Source of the DNA: an uncultured Drancourtella sp.
Lineage (GTDB): Bacteria > Bacillota > Clostridia > Lachnospirales > Lachnospiraceae
Assembly: GCA_937880845.1 (NCBI GenBank)
Contig: CALFLL010000059.1
Span: 1 to 46,264 of the forward strand
Reading direction: 5' to 3'
Length of the DNA stretch: 46,264 nucleotides
Shown: one piece after another, positions 33,613 to 41,800 of the stretch
Position numbering within the stretch: position 1 is the first letter of the stretch
Layout: each line of letters starts with the position of its first letter
Made by a program: the position numbers and the translations under genes
Notes under the pieces: model-generated
The model's input: the letters and a program-made list of their open reading frames with translations, nothing else
The model's database searches: none
Told to the model about the DNA's origin: nothing

Positions 33613-34119
33613 GTGAGAACGCATGAAAGAAAATGGCTTCGGCGTCTTGGAAAATTACTGTTTATTTTATATATTCTGTTTTTGTTCTATTTTCTTTTGT
33701 TTTCTGACTGGTATGGAAGAAGCAGCAGTGGAACAAGAGAATATCATTACAATCTGGAACTTTTCAAGGAAATCAGAAGGTTCTGGATATACAGGGAACA
33801 ACTGGGAGTACGGTCGGTTGCTAATCTTGCGGGGAACGTATTGATTTTTGTGCCATTTGGATTTTTTATGCCGATGGCAAGTAAATATTGGAACCGCAGT
33901 TTTTTCCTGACGGTATTTTACAGCTTTGGAATCAGTTTTTTTGTGGAAATTTTTCAGCTCCTGACTCGCGTCGGGAGCTTTGATGTGGATGATCTGCTGT
34001 TAAATACGATGGGGGGATTATGTGGATATATTTTGTTCGCAATATGTAATGGAATAAGGAGAAACTATGTTAAAAAACAGCAAAGACAAAGTCAGAGAAA
34101 GAAAACGGGAAAAAGGTAA
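33613..34119 (+). CDS. VanZ-like membrane protein
   Basis: 168 residues from GTG 33613 (AAGGCGG upstream). Four or so membrane segments. VanZ signatures: 'NLAGNVLIFVPFGFFMP' and 'FFVEIFQLLTRVGSFDVDDL', 'LLNTMGGLCGY'. VanZ itself gives low-level teicoplanin resistance; most family members have unknown roles in the envelope. The C-terminus is very basic. It overlaps the next gene by 53 nt. Confidence 0.85.
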   Translation: MRTHERKWLRRLGKLLFILYILFLFYFLLFSDWYGRSSSGTREYHYNLELFKEIRRFWIYREQLGVRSVANLAGNVLIFVPFGFFMPMASKYWNRSFFLTVFYSFGISFFVEIFQLLTRVGSFDVDDLLLNTMGGLCGYILFAICNGIRRNYVKKQQRQSQRKKTGKR

Positions 34120-34465
34120 TAACAGAAGAGAAAGAGAACGGGAACGAAAAAAAAGAAGCCGTAAATACGGACAGGAAAAAACACTTCATGCAAGAAGAGG
34201 AGTGTATTCCTGTATTGCTGCAGGAGTTATCTTTGCTTTGGTTCTTGTGATGCTTCTCATATCTGTTGTGACAAGAGGACATGCACCGGTATTTATAGGT
34301 GGGATGGCCGTTGTGACTTTTTTTGGAGCCTGGATGGGGATGATTACCGGATTCAGGGGATTCAAAGAAAGGCAAAAAAACTATATCACATGTAAAATAG
34401 GTGTAGCCTGCAATATTGCATTACTTGTAGGATTCGCCGTAATTTTTATCGGAGGGATGGTATAA
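34067..34465 (+). CDS. Conserved membrane protein with a very basic N-terminus
   Basis: 132 residues. The first 45 residues are extremely rich in Arg, Lys and Glu ('RRERERERKKRSRKYGQEKT'). Three hydrophobic segments follow ('SCIAAGVIFALVLVMLLISV', 'VFIGGMAVVTFFGAWMGMIT', 'CNIALLVGFAVIFIGG'). It resembles uncharacterised Lachnospiraceae proteins (possibly DUF6142), but I am not certain of the family. It overlaps the VanZ-like gene and abuts the aminopeptidase gene, so all three appear co-transcribed. Confidence 0.7.
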   Translation: MLKNSKDKVRERKREKGNNRRERERERKKRSRKYGQEKTLHARRGVYSCIAAGVIFALVLVMLLISVVTRGHAPVFIGGMAVVTFFGAWMGMITGFRGFKERQKNYITCKIGVACNIALLVGFAVIFIGGMV

Positions 34466-36532
34466 ATGGAAGATATGATTGTCAGGGAGCGATATGGACT
34501 GACGATTGAAAGACTGCATGGTATTTTGACGGAAGAAACAGTTGCAGAACCATATCGTAGCTATTTTAGAAAAACAGCGGAATTTCTTCTGATGCTTCAT
34601 AAAATATGGGAGGATATTCAGATACGGGATTGGAAAGAAGTGCCGGAATATATTCTGGAAGAGGAAAATAAAAGATTATACGAAGATATTTTGCCGCAAC
34701 AGTATGTGACAAGTTATGCAAATCCGGTGTATGCAAAAGAAAAGCTTGGAGAAACATTCGGTATGTTTTTAAGTGCTTTATATGCGGAACTGCGCGGAGG
34801 GATTGCGTATGCCTTTGAAAACAAAGTAGAATATCTTTCTATTCTAAATGAATTATTTATCGAAATTTATAACTGTTTTGAAGAGGAAGAGCCGGAATAT
34901 AAAAGAGTTTCCGAAATTTTTTACTGGTATGCCAATGACTACTGTGATGTATTTGTGGCAGATCGTATTTTAGAACAGATTGATCCTGCGTATTCTTTCG
35001 CAGCAAACATTATCTGCGGAAGCAATCTTGATGATCTTCGATATTTGTACCGTTACGGAGAATATATTACAGAGAGTCAACGGGAAACGGCAAAATATCT
35101 AAATAAACTTTCGGAAGAAACGATCACGAAAATGGCTGACGTTTACACGGAAGGATATCGTATGGGATTTGTTCTTGGAAACAAGGATTTATCTAAAAAA
35201 GCAACGGTAAATATCCGATATACACTGGGCTTTGAACGGGTGGTAAAAAAAGCCATCGAAAATTTTGCAAAGATGGGGCTGAAACCTACGATTTACCGTT
35301 CCGGTGTCAGCGTGTTGAACAAACGTGGAACATCAAAATTGGGTTATTTTGGCGGCAATCCAAACAAACAGTACGACTATGATCACAGAAACGATCAGGC
35401 TCTTTTTTTGGATAAGAGGTATGTGGAACGCCGGTTGGAAGTTGTAAAGACGGTTTATGAGCAGCATAAAGAGTTGGCGGCAGGTCATGCGGGGCCGGCG
35501 GTAATGGAAGTGTTTGGTGAGATTCCGTTTGTTCCGAATAAAACAAAAGAATGCCTTGCATTGACCCAAAAGCAAGAAGAGCTGCGGATGACTTTGGATG
35601 CCAAGGCTGGACAGATTACAAACGAATATATCAAAGGAGAGGAACGAAGCTTCACGTGTATCGCATATCCGATTCCGGAGATAGGAAGTCAGTTTGAAGA
35701 AATCTTTCAAGAAGTGATTCGAATCAACACACTGGATTCCAAGAAATATTCCGAAATACAGCAGACGATCATTGATGCACTGGACGAAGGAGAAAAGGTG
35801 CATATCGTTGGAAAAGGTTCCAATAAAACCGATCTGACGGTACAGTTATATCGTTTACAGGATAAAGAAAAAGAAACAATTTTTGAAAATTGTGTGGCAG
35901 ATGTGAATATTCCGGTAGGGGAGGTCTTTACGTCTCCGGTTCTGAAAGGAACGGACGGAGTCCTTCATGTGAGCAAAGCATATCTGAAAGATCTGCAGTA
36001 TGAAAATCTGGAGATTCATTTTAAAGACGGAATGATCTCTGAATATGGATGCAGCAATTTTGCGGATGAAGAAGCGTCGAAAGAATATATAAAAGAAAAT
36101 ATTTTGTTCCATCATGATACGCTGCCGCTTGGAGAATTTGCCATCGGGACAAACACGACAGCCTATGTAACAGGGAAAAAATATGGAATTGAAGACAAAT
36201 TCCCGGTACTTATTGCGGAGAAAACAGGACCGCATTTTGCTGTGGGTGATACCTGTTACAGTTACAGTGAAGATACAAAGGTGTTTAATCCAAACGGGAA
36301 AGAAATCGTAGCAAGAGATAATGAAGTTTCCGTTTTGAGAAAAGAAGATCCGGATAAAGCATATTTCCACTGCCATACGGATATTACGATTCCATATGAC
36401 GAATTGGAAGAGATTACGGTGATAAAGCCGGATGGAGTAATCATTTCGATCTTAAAAGACGGCTATTTTGTTCTGCCTGGAACAGAAGCATTGAATAGAC
36501 CGTTGGAAGAGTTGGAAAAATGTCATAAGTAA
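34466..36532 (+). CDS. M29-family aminopeptidase with a long N-terminal extension
   Basis: 688 residues; typical M29 enzymes (AmpS, aminopeptidase T, PepS) are about 370-410. The M29 domain occupies roughly 260-688: 'NIPVGEVFTSPVLKGTDG' with Glu486, 'PLGEFAIGTNT', and the metal segment 'EKTGPHFAVGDTC' (Glu585, His590, Asp595). The first 250 residues are helical and acidic, contain no motif I recognise, and may control access or oligomerisation. The enzyme removes N-terminal residues from peptides using a dinuclear metal site. ATG 34466 is the base after the preceding stop codon. Confidence 0.85.
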   Translation: MEDMIVRERYGLTIERLHGILTEETVAEPYRSYFRKTAEFLLMLHKIWEDIQIRDWKEVPEYILEEENKRLYEDILPQQYVTSYANPVYAKEKLGETFGMFLSALYAELRGGIAYAFENKVEYLSILNELFIEIYNCFEEEEPEYKRVSEIFYWYANDYCDVFVADRILEQIDPAYSFAANIICGSNLDDLRYLYRYGEYITESQRETAKYLNKLSEETITKMADVYTEGYRMGFVLGNKDLSKKATVNIRYTLGFERVVKKAIENFAKMGLKPTIYRSGVSVLNKRGTSKLGYFGGNPNKQYDYDHRNDQALFLDKRYVERRLEVVKTVYEQHKELAAGHAGPAVMEVFGEIPFVPNKTKECLALTQKQEELRMTLDAKAGQITNEYIKGEERSFTCIAYPIPEIGSQFEEIFQEVIRINTLDSKKYSEIQQTIIDALDEGEKVHIVGKGSNKTDLTVQLYRLQDKEKETIFENCVADVNIPVGEVFTSPVLKGTDGVLHVSKAYLKDLQYENLEIHFKDGMISEYGCSNFADEEASKEYIKENILFHHDTLPLGEFAIGTNTTAYVTGKKYGIEDKFPVLIAEKTGPHFAVGDTCYSYSEDTKVFNPNGKEIVARDNEVSVLRKEDPDKAYFHCHTDITIPYDELEEITVIKPDGVIISILKDGYFVLPGTEALNRPLEELEKCHK

Positions 36533-36568
36533 GCAGGGCTTACAGTTATAAGTAAATATAATCACTAA

Positions 36569-36612
36569 ACAGGCGGCCTATTATTGACATAGACCGCCTG
36601 TATTAGTACAAT
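36569..36612 (+). promoter_or_regulatory. Promoter of the purE operon with an overlapping inverted repeat
   Basis: TTGACA (36584-36589), 17-bp spacer, TACAAT (36607-36612) is a near-consensus promoter. An 8-bp inverted repeat, ACAGGCGG (36569-36576) and CCGCCTGT (36594-36601), brackets the -35 box. No T-run follows the repeat, so it is better read as an operator than a terminator, although it could weakly terminate the upstream transcript. The repressor is unknown. Confidence 0.7.
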
Positions 36613-36687
36613 AACTTATAAATAGGAAATTATTTATTAAAAAATTTATAAATGAAATACAACCTATAAAAAGAAAGGATGAACATT

Positions 36688-37209
36688 ATGCCAAAAGTAG
36701 GAATTGTAATGGGTAGTGACTCCGATATGAAAGTCATGAGTCAGGCTGCGGATATGCTTGAAAAATTAGGAGTGGAATATGAAATGACGATCATTTCCGC
36801 TCACCGTGAACCGGATGTATTTTACGAATATGCAAAATCTGCAGAAGATAAAGATTTCAAAGTCATTATCGCAGGTGCAGGAATGGCAGCACATCTTCCG
36901 GGAATGTGTGCGGCAATCTTCCCGATGCCGGTAATCGGTATTCCGATGACAGGAAAGGTACTTGACGGTCAGGATGCACTCTATTCCATCGTACAGATGC
37001 CACCGGGAATTCCGGTTGCGACAGTTGCCATTGACGGAGGAAAAAATGCAGCGATCCTGGCAGCTAAAATTTTAGCAACATCCAATCCGGAGTTACTTGA
37101 AAGATTAAAAGAATATTCAAAAGAGATGAAAGAAGAAGTAGAAGCAAAGGCAGAAAAACTTGCCAAGCTTGGACATAAAGAATATATGGCTCAGAAAGCA
37201 GGAAAGTAA
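36688..37209 (+). CDS. purE: N5-carboxyaminoimidazole ribonucleotide mutase
   Basis: 173 residues from ATG 36688; ATG 36679 overlaps the AAAGG ribosome-binding site and is less likely. 'IVMGSDSDMKVM' and 'SAHREPD' bind the substrate phosphate, and 'GAGMAAHLPGM' is the conserved active-site loop. It converts N5-CAIR to CAIR in purine synthesis; no purK is present in the window, so the class (I or II) is not proven. First gene after the promoter at 36584. Confidence 0.94.
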   Translation: MPKVGIVMGSDSDMKVMSQAADMLEKLGVEYEMTIISAHREPDVFYEYAKSAEDKDFKVIIAGAGMAAHLPGMCAAIFPMPVIGIPMTGKVLDGQDALYSIVQMPPGIPVATVAIDGGKNAAILAAKILATSNPELLERLKEYSKEMKEEVEAKAEKLAKLGHKEYMAQKAGK

Positions 37210-37257
37210 GAGTTTCGGATAATAAAATGCAGGAAACTTTATGATGGAGGAAGAATC

Positions 37258-38283
37258 ATGGATTACAAACACGCTGGTGTAGATATTGAAGCAGGTTATA
37301 AATCAGTAGAATTAATGAAAAAACACATTGCAAAGACAATGCGTCCGGAAGTGATCGGAGGACTGGGAGGATTTTCCGGTGCTTTTTCACTGGAAAAAAT
37401 CAAAAACATGGAGGAGCCTGTATTGTTATCCGGGACAGACGGATGCGGAACAAAGGTAAAACTTGCCATGATACTGGACAAGCATGACACTATCGGAATC
37501 GATGCAGTAGCAATGTGCGTTAATGACATTGCCTGCGCAGGCGGTGAACCGCTGTTTTTCCTTGACTATATTGCCTGCGGGAAAAATGAACCGGAAAAGA
37601 TTGCTACGATTGTAAGCGGAGTCGCAGAAGGATGTGCACAGTCCGGCGCAGCTTTGATCGGTGGTGAAACAGCAGAGCATCCGGGGCTGATGGCAGAAGA
37701 CGAATACGATCTGGCCGGATTTGCCGTAGGCGTATGCGACAAAAAGGATATGATTACAGGAGAAACCTTAAAGGAAGGAGATGCCCTGATCGGTATCGCT
37801 TCTTCCGGTGTACACAGCAACGGATTTTCCCTTGTAAGAAAAGTATTTGATATGAGCAGAGAATCTTTGGAAACGTATCATGAGTGTCTGGGATGTACGC
37901 TTGGAGAAGCACTTCTCGCACCGACAAGAATTTATGTAAAGGCTCTTAAGAGTATTCGTGAGGCCGGTGTTACAGTTAAAGCATGCAGCCACATTACAGG
38001 AGGCGGTTTTTATGAAAACGTACCACGTATGCTCTGTGACGGAACACATGCGGTGATTGAAAAGGACAGTTATTCTGTTCCGCCGATTTTCGAAATGCTG
38101 GCAAAAGAAGGAAACATCGAAGAAAAGATGATGTACAATACATTCAATATGGGAATCGGTATGGTCATCGCAGTAGAGAAAAACGATGTAGATGCAACAA
38201 TGGCAGCGATTGAAGCAGCCGGTGAAACATGCTATGTGATTGGAAAAATAGAAGCCGGTGAAAAAGGGGTAACATTATGCTAA
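37258..38283 (+). CDS. purM: Phosphoribosylformylglycinamidine cyclo-ligase
   Basis: 341 residues, typical length. 'LLSGTDGCGTKVKLA', 'DAVAMCVNDIACAGGEPLFF' and 'GGGFYENVPRML' are AIR synthetase motifs. It forms AIR from FGAM with ATP. It overlaps purN by 7 nt (ATGCTAA). Confidence 0.95.
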   Translation: MDYKHAGVDIEAGYKSVELMKKHIAKTMRPEVIGGLGGFSGAFSLEKIKNMEEPVLLSGTDGCGTKVKLAMILDKHDTIGIDAVAMCVNDIACAGGEPLFFLDYIACGKNEPEKIATIVSGVAEGCAQSGAALIGGETAEHPGLMAEDEYDLAGFAVGVCDKKDMITGETLKEGDALIGIASSGVHSNGFSLVRKVFDMSRESLETYHECLGCTLGEALLAPTRIYVKALKSIREAGVTVKACSHITGGGFYENVPRMLCDGTHAVIEKDSYSVPPIFEMLAKEGNIEEKMMYNTFNMGIGMVIAVEKNDVDATMAAIEAAGETCYVIGKIEAGEKGVTLC

Positions 38284-38903
38284 GAACAGCAGTCCTTGTA
38301 TCCGGAGGTGGTACAAATCTGCAGGCGATTTTGGATGCAGTAGAAAATGGAACAATCACCAATGCAGAAGTGGTAGGTGTTATCAGTAATAATAAGAATG
38401 CATACGCACTGGAACGTGCCAAAAAGGCAGGAATTTCCGCAAAGTGCGTTTCACCGAAAGAGTTTGAAGACAGAAATAAGTTTAACAAAGCATTGATGGA
38501 TTCCATCGATGAACTGCATCCGGATTTGATCGTGCTTGCCGGATTTCTCGTGGTAATCCCAGCAGAATTGATCAGAAAATATGAAAATAAGATTATCAAT
38601 ATTCATCCGTCTTTGATACCGTCATTTTGCGGTACGGGTTATTATGGACTGAAAGTACATGAAGCAGCCTTAAAGCGAGGAGTCAAAGTTGTTGGTGCAA
38701 CGGTTCATTTTGTAGATGAAGGAACCGATACAGGACCGATCATTCTCCAGAAAGCGGTAGAAGTGCAGCAGGGGGATACACCTGAAATCCTTCAAAAACG
38801 TGTGATGGAGCAGGCCGAATGGATTATCATGCCAAAAGCCATTGATCTTATCGCAAATGGTAAAGTGACAGTCGAAGACGGACATGTTGTGATAAACGAA
38901 TAA
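38277..38903 (+). CDS. purN: Phosphoribosylglycinamide formyltransferase
   Basis: 208 residues. 'VLVSGGGTNLQAILDAV' binds the GAR phosphate; catalytic segment 'NIHPSLIPSF' with the conserved Asn and His and 'VDEGTDTGPI' with the Asp. It transfers a formyl group from 10-formyl-THF to GAR. Translationally coupled to purM. Confidence 0.95.
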   Translation: MLRTAVLVSGGGTNLQAILDAVENGTITNAEVVGVISNNKNAYALERAKKAGISAKCVSPKEFEDRNKFNKALMDSIDELHPDLIVLAGFLVVIPAELIRKYENKIINIHPSLIPSFCGTGYYGLKVHEAALKRGVKVVGATVHFVDEGTDTGPIILQKAVEVQQGDTPEILQKRVMEQAEWIIMPKAIDLIANGKVTVEDGHVVINE

Positions 38904-38910
38904 AAGAAAG

Positions 38911-38947
38911 AGGGTATTGTGAATCACATTTTTACAATGCCCTTTTT
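38911..38947 (+). terminator. Hairpin with T-run between purN and purD
   Basis: AGGGTATTGT (38911-38920) pairs with ACAATGCCCT (38934-38943), ten pairs with one G-U, followed by TTTT. It can terminate or attenuate between purN and purD, which would give less purD transcript or imply a separate purD start; I see no strong promoter in the remaining 28 nt. Confidence 0.7.
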
Positions 38948-38974
38948 CAGGTTGTATATATAAAGGAGGATAAT

Positions 38975-40249
38975 ATGAAAGTATTAATCGTAGGTGGTGG
39001 CGGAAGAGAACATGCCATTGCATTAAGCGTTTCAAAAAGTAGTAAAGTGGACAAGATTTATTGTCTTCCGGGAAATGCCGGTATCGAAAAGATTGCAGAA
39101 TGTGCACCGATCGGTCCGATGGAATTTGATAAGATCGTAGCATTTTCAAAAGAGAAAAAAGTGGATCTCGTAATCGTAGGAATGGACGATCCGCTTGTGG
39201 CAGGGCTTGTGGATGAGTTGGAAGCAGCGGGTATCCGTGCGTTCGGTCCTCGGAAAAATGCCGCTATTCTGGAAGGAAGCAAGGCATTTTCCAAAGATCT
39301 GATGAAAAAATACGGAATCCCGACTGCCGCATACGAGAATTTTGATGATCCTCAAAAAGCATTGGACTATCTGGAAACAGCCAAGTTCCCAATCGTGCTG
39401 AAAGCAGATGGACTTGCTCTTGGAAAAGGGGTTTTGATCTGTAATACATTAGAAGAAGCAAAAGCCGGCGTACAGGAAATCATGTTGGACAAAAAATTCG
39501 GAACATCCGGTAATACCATGGTAATCGAAGAGTTCATGACAGGAAGAGAAGTATCTGTCTTATCCTTTGTAGACGGAAATATCGTAAAAACAATGACTTC
39601 CGCTCAGGATCACAAACGTGCCAAGGATGGAGATAAGGGATTAAACACAGGAGGAATGGGAACCTTTTCACCAAGCCCGTTCTACACAGAAGAAATCGCA
39701 GATTACTGCCAGAAACACCTGTTCCAGCCGACGGTAGATGCCATGAAAGCAGAAGGAAGAGAATTTAAAGGAATTATCTTCTTTGGTCTGATGTTGACAG
39801 AAGAAGGACCGAAAGTACTGGAATACAATGCAAGATTCGGGGATCCGGAAGCACAGGTTGTCCTTCCGAGAATGAAAAATGATATCATCGATGTGATGGA
39901 AGCATGTATTGATGGAACACTGGATCAGATCGATCTGGAATTTGAAGATAATGCTGCAGTCTGTGTTGTACTGGCATCCGAAGGATATCCGGTAGCATAC
40001 GAAAAAGGAATTCCGATCACAGGATTTGAAAACTTCGAAGGAAAAGAAGGATACTATTGCTTCCATGCAGGAACAAAGATGGACGAGAATGGACAGATCG
40101 TGACAAACGGAGGAAGAGTTCTTGGAATCACGGCAAAAGGAGCAAACTTAAAAGAAGCACGTGCCAATGCATATAAAGCGACAGAATGGATTTCCTTTTC
40201 AAACAAATATATGAGAAACGATATCGGAAAAGCCATTGATGAAGCTTAA
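38975..40249 (+). CDS. purD: Phosphoribosylamine-glycine ligase
   Basis: 424 residues, usual length, ATP-grasp enzyme: 'MKVLIVGGGGREHAIAL' at the N-terminus, 'FPIVLKADGLALGKGVLI' and 'FGDPEAQVVLPRM' in the grasp domain. It joins glycine to phosphoribosylamine. AAGGAGG (38962-38968) precedes the ATG. purH, usual between purN and purD in many Firmicutes, is not here. Confidence 0.96.
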   Translation: MKVLIVGGGGREHAIALSVSKSSKVDKIYCLPGNAGIEKIAECAPIGPMEFDKIVAFSKEKKVDLVIVGMDDPLVAGLVDELEAAGIRAFGPRKNAAILEGSKAFSKDLMKKYGIPTAAYENFDDPQKALDYLETAKFPIVLKADGLALGKGVLICNTLEEAKAGVQEIMLDKKFGTSGNTMVIEEFMTGREVSVLSFVDGNIVKTMTSAQDHKRAKDGDKGLNTGGMGTFSPSPFYTEEIADYCQKHLFQPTVDAMKAEGREFKGIIFFGLMLTEEGPKVLEYNARFGDPEAQVVLPRMKNDIIDVMEACIDGTLDQIDLEFEDNAAVCVVLASEGYPVAYEKGIPITGFENFEGKEGYYCFHAGTKMDENGQIVTNGGRVLGITAKGANLKEARANAYKATEWISFSNKYMRNDIGKAIDEA

Positions 40250-40280
40250 ATAATTTTAATACATTAAAGAGTAAAATACA

Positions 40281-40327
40281 AAACCATCCATATCAAAAGT
40301 TGTGATTTTGATAAGGATGGTTTTATT
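40281..40327 (+). terminator. Rho-independent terminator after purD
   Basis: AAACCATCC (40281-40289) with GGATGGTTT (40315-40323), plus inner ATCAAAA/TTTTGAT pairing, followed by a T-rich tail. Confidence 0.9.
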
Positions 40328-40389
40328 TGCCAAAAAGAGGAATAGAACATATAATAAAAGGAATTTACAGAGAAAGGGAAGCGGTGAGG

Positions 40390-41316
40390 ATGATATATAA
40401 TACGATATTGGATGCCGTTGGAAACACTCCTCTGATTCGGTTAAATCATATTGGAGGGGGGAGTGATGCAGAAATTCTGGTAAAATTTGAGGCGGTAAAC
40501 GTAGGAGCATCTATTAAAACGAGGACGGCTCTTGGAATGATTGAGGCAGCGGAAAAAGAAGGAAAAATTACAAAAGATACAGTGATCGTAGAGCCAACAA
40601 GCGGAAATCAAGGGATTGGACTGGCTTTAGTGAGTGCGGTAAAAGGATATCGGGCGATCATTATTATGCCGGATTCTGTCAGTGAAGAGAGAAGGAAACT
40701 GATCTGCCAGTATGGGGCGGAAGTAAAACTGGTTCATGATGAAGGAGATATTGGACAATGTATCCGAACATGTATGGAAACTGCTGAAAAAATGAAACGG
40801 GAAAACAAGAATGTTTTTGTTCCGCAGCAATTTGAAAATGACAACAACGTGAGAGTACATTATGAACAGACGGGGAAAGAAATTCTCAGGCAGGCAGAAA
40901 AGAAAATAGATGGATTTTGTTCCGGGATTGGTACAGGCGGAACTATTACAGGAATAGGAAAGGCGTTAAAAGAAGCTAATCCGGATATACTTATATGGGC
41001 AGTGGAACCGGAAAAAGCGGCTGTGTTATCCGGATATGAGGTGAAAAGTCATCTCCAAATGGGTATCGGAGATGGAATCATTCCGGAAATTCTGGACAGA
41101 AACATCTATGATGATATTATGATCGTTACGGATGAAGAGGCAATCCGGCAGGCAAAAGAACTTGCAAGAAAAGAAGGACTTTTGTGCGGAATTTCAGGTG
41201 GGACCAATGTGGTGGCAGCCAGACGTTTGGCTCAAAAACTTGGAAAAGGGAAAACAGTTGTAACGATTCTTCCGGATACGGCGGAACGGTATTTTTCAAC
41301 ACCGCTTTTTATGTAG
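40390..41316 (+). CDS. cysK: Cysteine synthase (O-acetylserine sulfhydrylase)
   Basis: 308 residues from ATG 40390. Fold-type II PLP enzyme: Lys43 in 'VGASIKTRTALGMIEAAE' is the PLP lysine, 'EPTSGNQGIGLAL' the substrate loop and 'GTGGTITGIG' the phosphate cup. The usual loop reads SGNTG and the usual lysine context is S-(V/I)-K-D-R; Gln and Thr at these places are unusual and could shift substrate preference. It makes cysteine from O-acetylserine and sulfide. No serine acetyltransferase is nearby. Confidence 0.88.
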   Translation: MIYNTILDAVGNTPLIRLNHIGGGSDAEILVKFEAVNVGASIKTRTALGMIEAAEKEGKITKDTVIVEPTSGNQGIGLALVSAVKGYRAIIIMPDSVSEERRKLICQYGAEVKLVHDEGDIGQCIRTCMETAEKMKRENKNVFVPQQFENDNNVRVHYEQTGKEILRQAEKKIDGFCSGIGTGGTITGIGKALKEANPDILIWAVEPEKAAVLSGYEVKSHLQMGIGDGIIPEILDRNIYDDIMIVTDEEAIRQAKELARKEGLLCGISGGTNVVAARRLAQKLGKGKTVVTILPDTAERYFSTPLFM

Positions 41317-41334
41317 GAAAGTTTTCATTTTCTA

Positions 41335-41363
41335 TTTACAATATAGTCCACTTGTTATATGAT
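41335..41363 (+). promoter_or_regulatory. Promoter of the gntR-clpC operon
   Basis: TTTACA (41335-41340), 17-bp spacer, TATGAT (41358-41363), 36 nt before the GntR start codon. No CtsR heptad-type operator is evident. Confidence 0.7.
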
Positions 41364-41398
41364 TGGTGTAACAATGCGAAAGAAAAGGGATAGATACT

Positions 41399-41782
41399 AT
41401 GAAAGAAATCGTGATCGAGATTGATTTTAACAGCGATGAGGCTATTTATACGCAATTGAAAAATCAAATTATTTTAGGAATTGCGGCATCGGTCATCCAA
41501 GAAGGAGATTCATTACCGTCAGTAAGGAAACTTTCCGAAAAAATCGGCGTAAATATGCATACGGTAAATAAAGCGTATTCGGTTTTAAAACAGGAAGGAT
41601 TTATCCGGCTTGACAGAAGAAAAGGGGCCGTTATTGCAGTCAGTGAGGATAAGCTTGAGGCACTGCATGAGATGAAACAGCAGCTCAGGATGATACTGGC
41701 AAGAGGGTATTGCAAAAACATTACCAGAGATGAGGTACACGAGCTTGTAGATGAAATTTTTCAGGAATATGAGGCAGAATAG
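41399..41782 (+). CDS. GntR-family regulator, YtrA type
   Basis: 127 residues. N-terminal winged helix: 'AIYTQLKNQIILGIAASVIQ', 'LPSVRKLSEKIGVNMHTVNK', 'LKQEGFIRLDRRKGAVIAV'. The C-terminal tail is short and helical (about 45 residues), as in YtrA-type GntR proteins that lack a large ligand domain. It lies 18 nt before clpC, where CtsR would be found in Bacillus, so it is a candidate repressor of clpC; binding site unknown. Confidence 0.88.
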   Translation: MKEIVIEIDFNSDEAIYTQLKNQIILGIAASVIQEGDSLPSVRKLSEKIGVNMHTVNKAYSVLKQEGFIRLDRRKGAVIAVSEDKLEALHEMKQQLRMILARGYCKNITRDEVHELVDEIFQEYEAE

Positions 41783-41800
41783 AAAAACAGGAGGACGATA

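Noticed and set aside
36533..36687. Purine riboswitch before purE
   Set aside because: The conserved loop sequences of the guanine/adenine aptamer are absent; the visible structure is a simple inverted repeat at the promoter.
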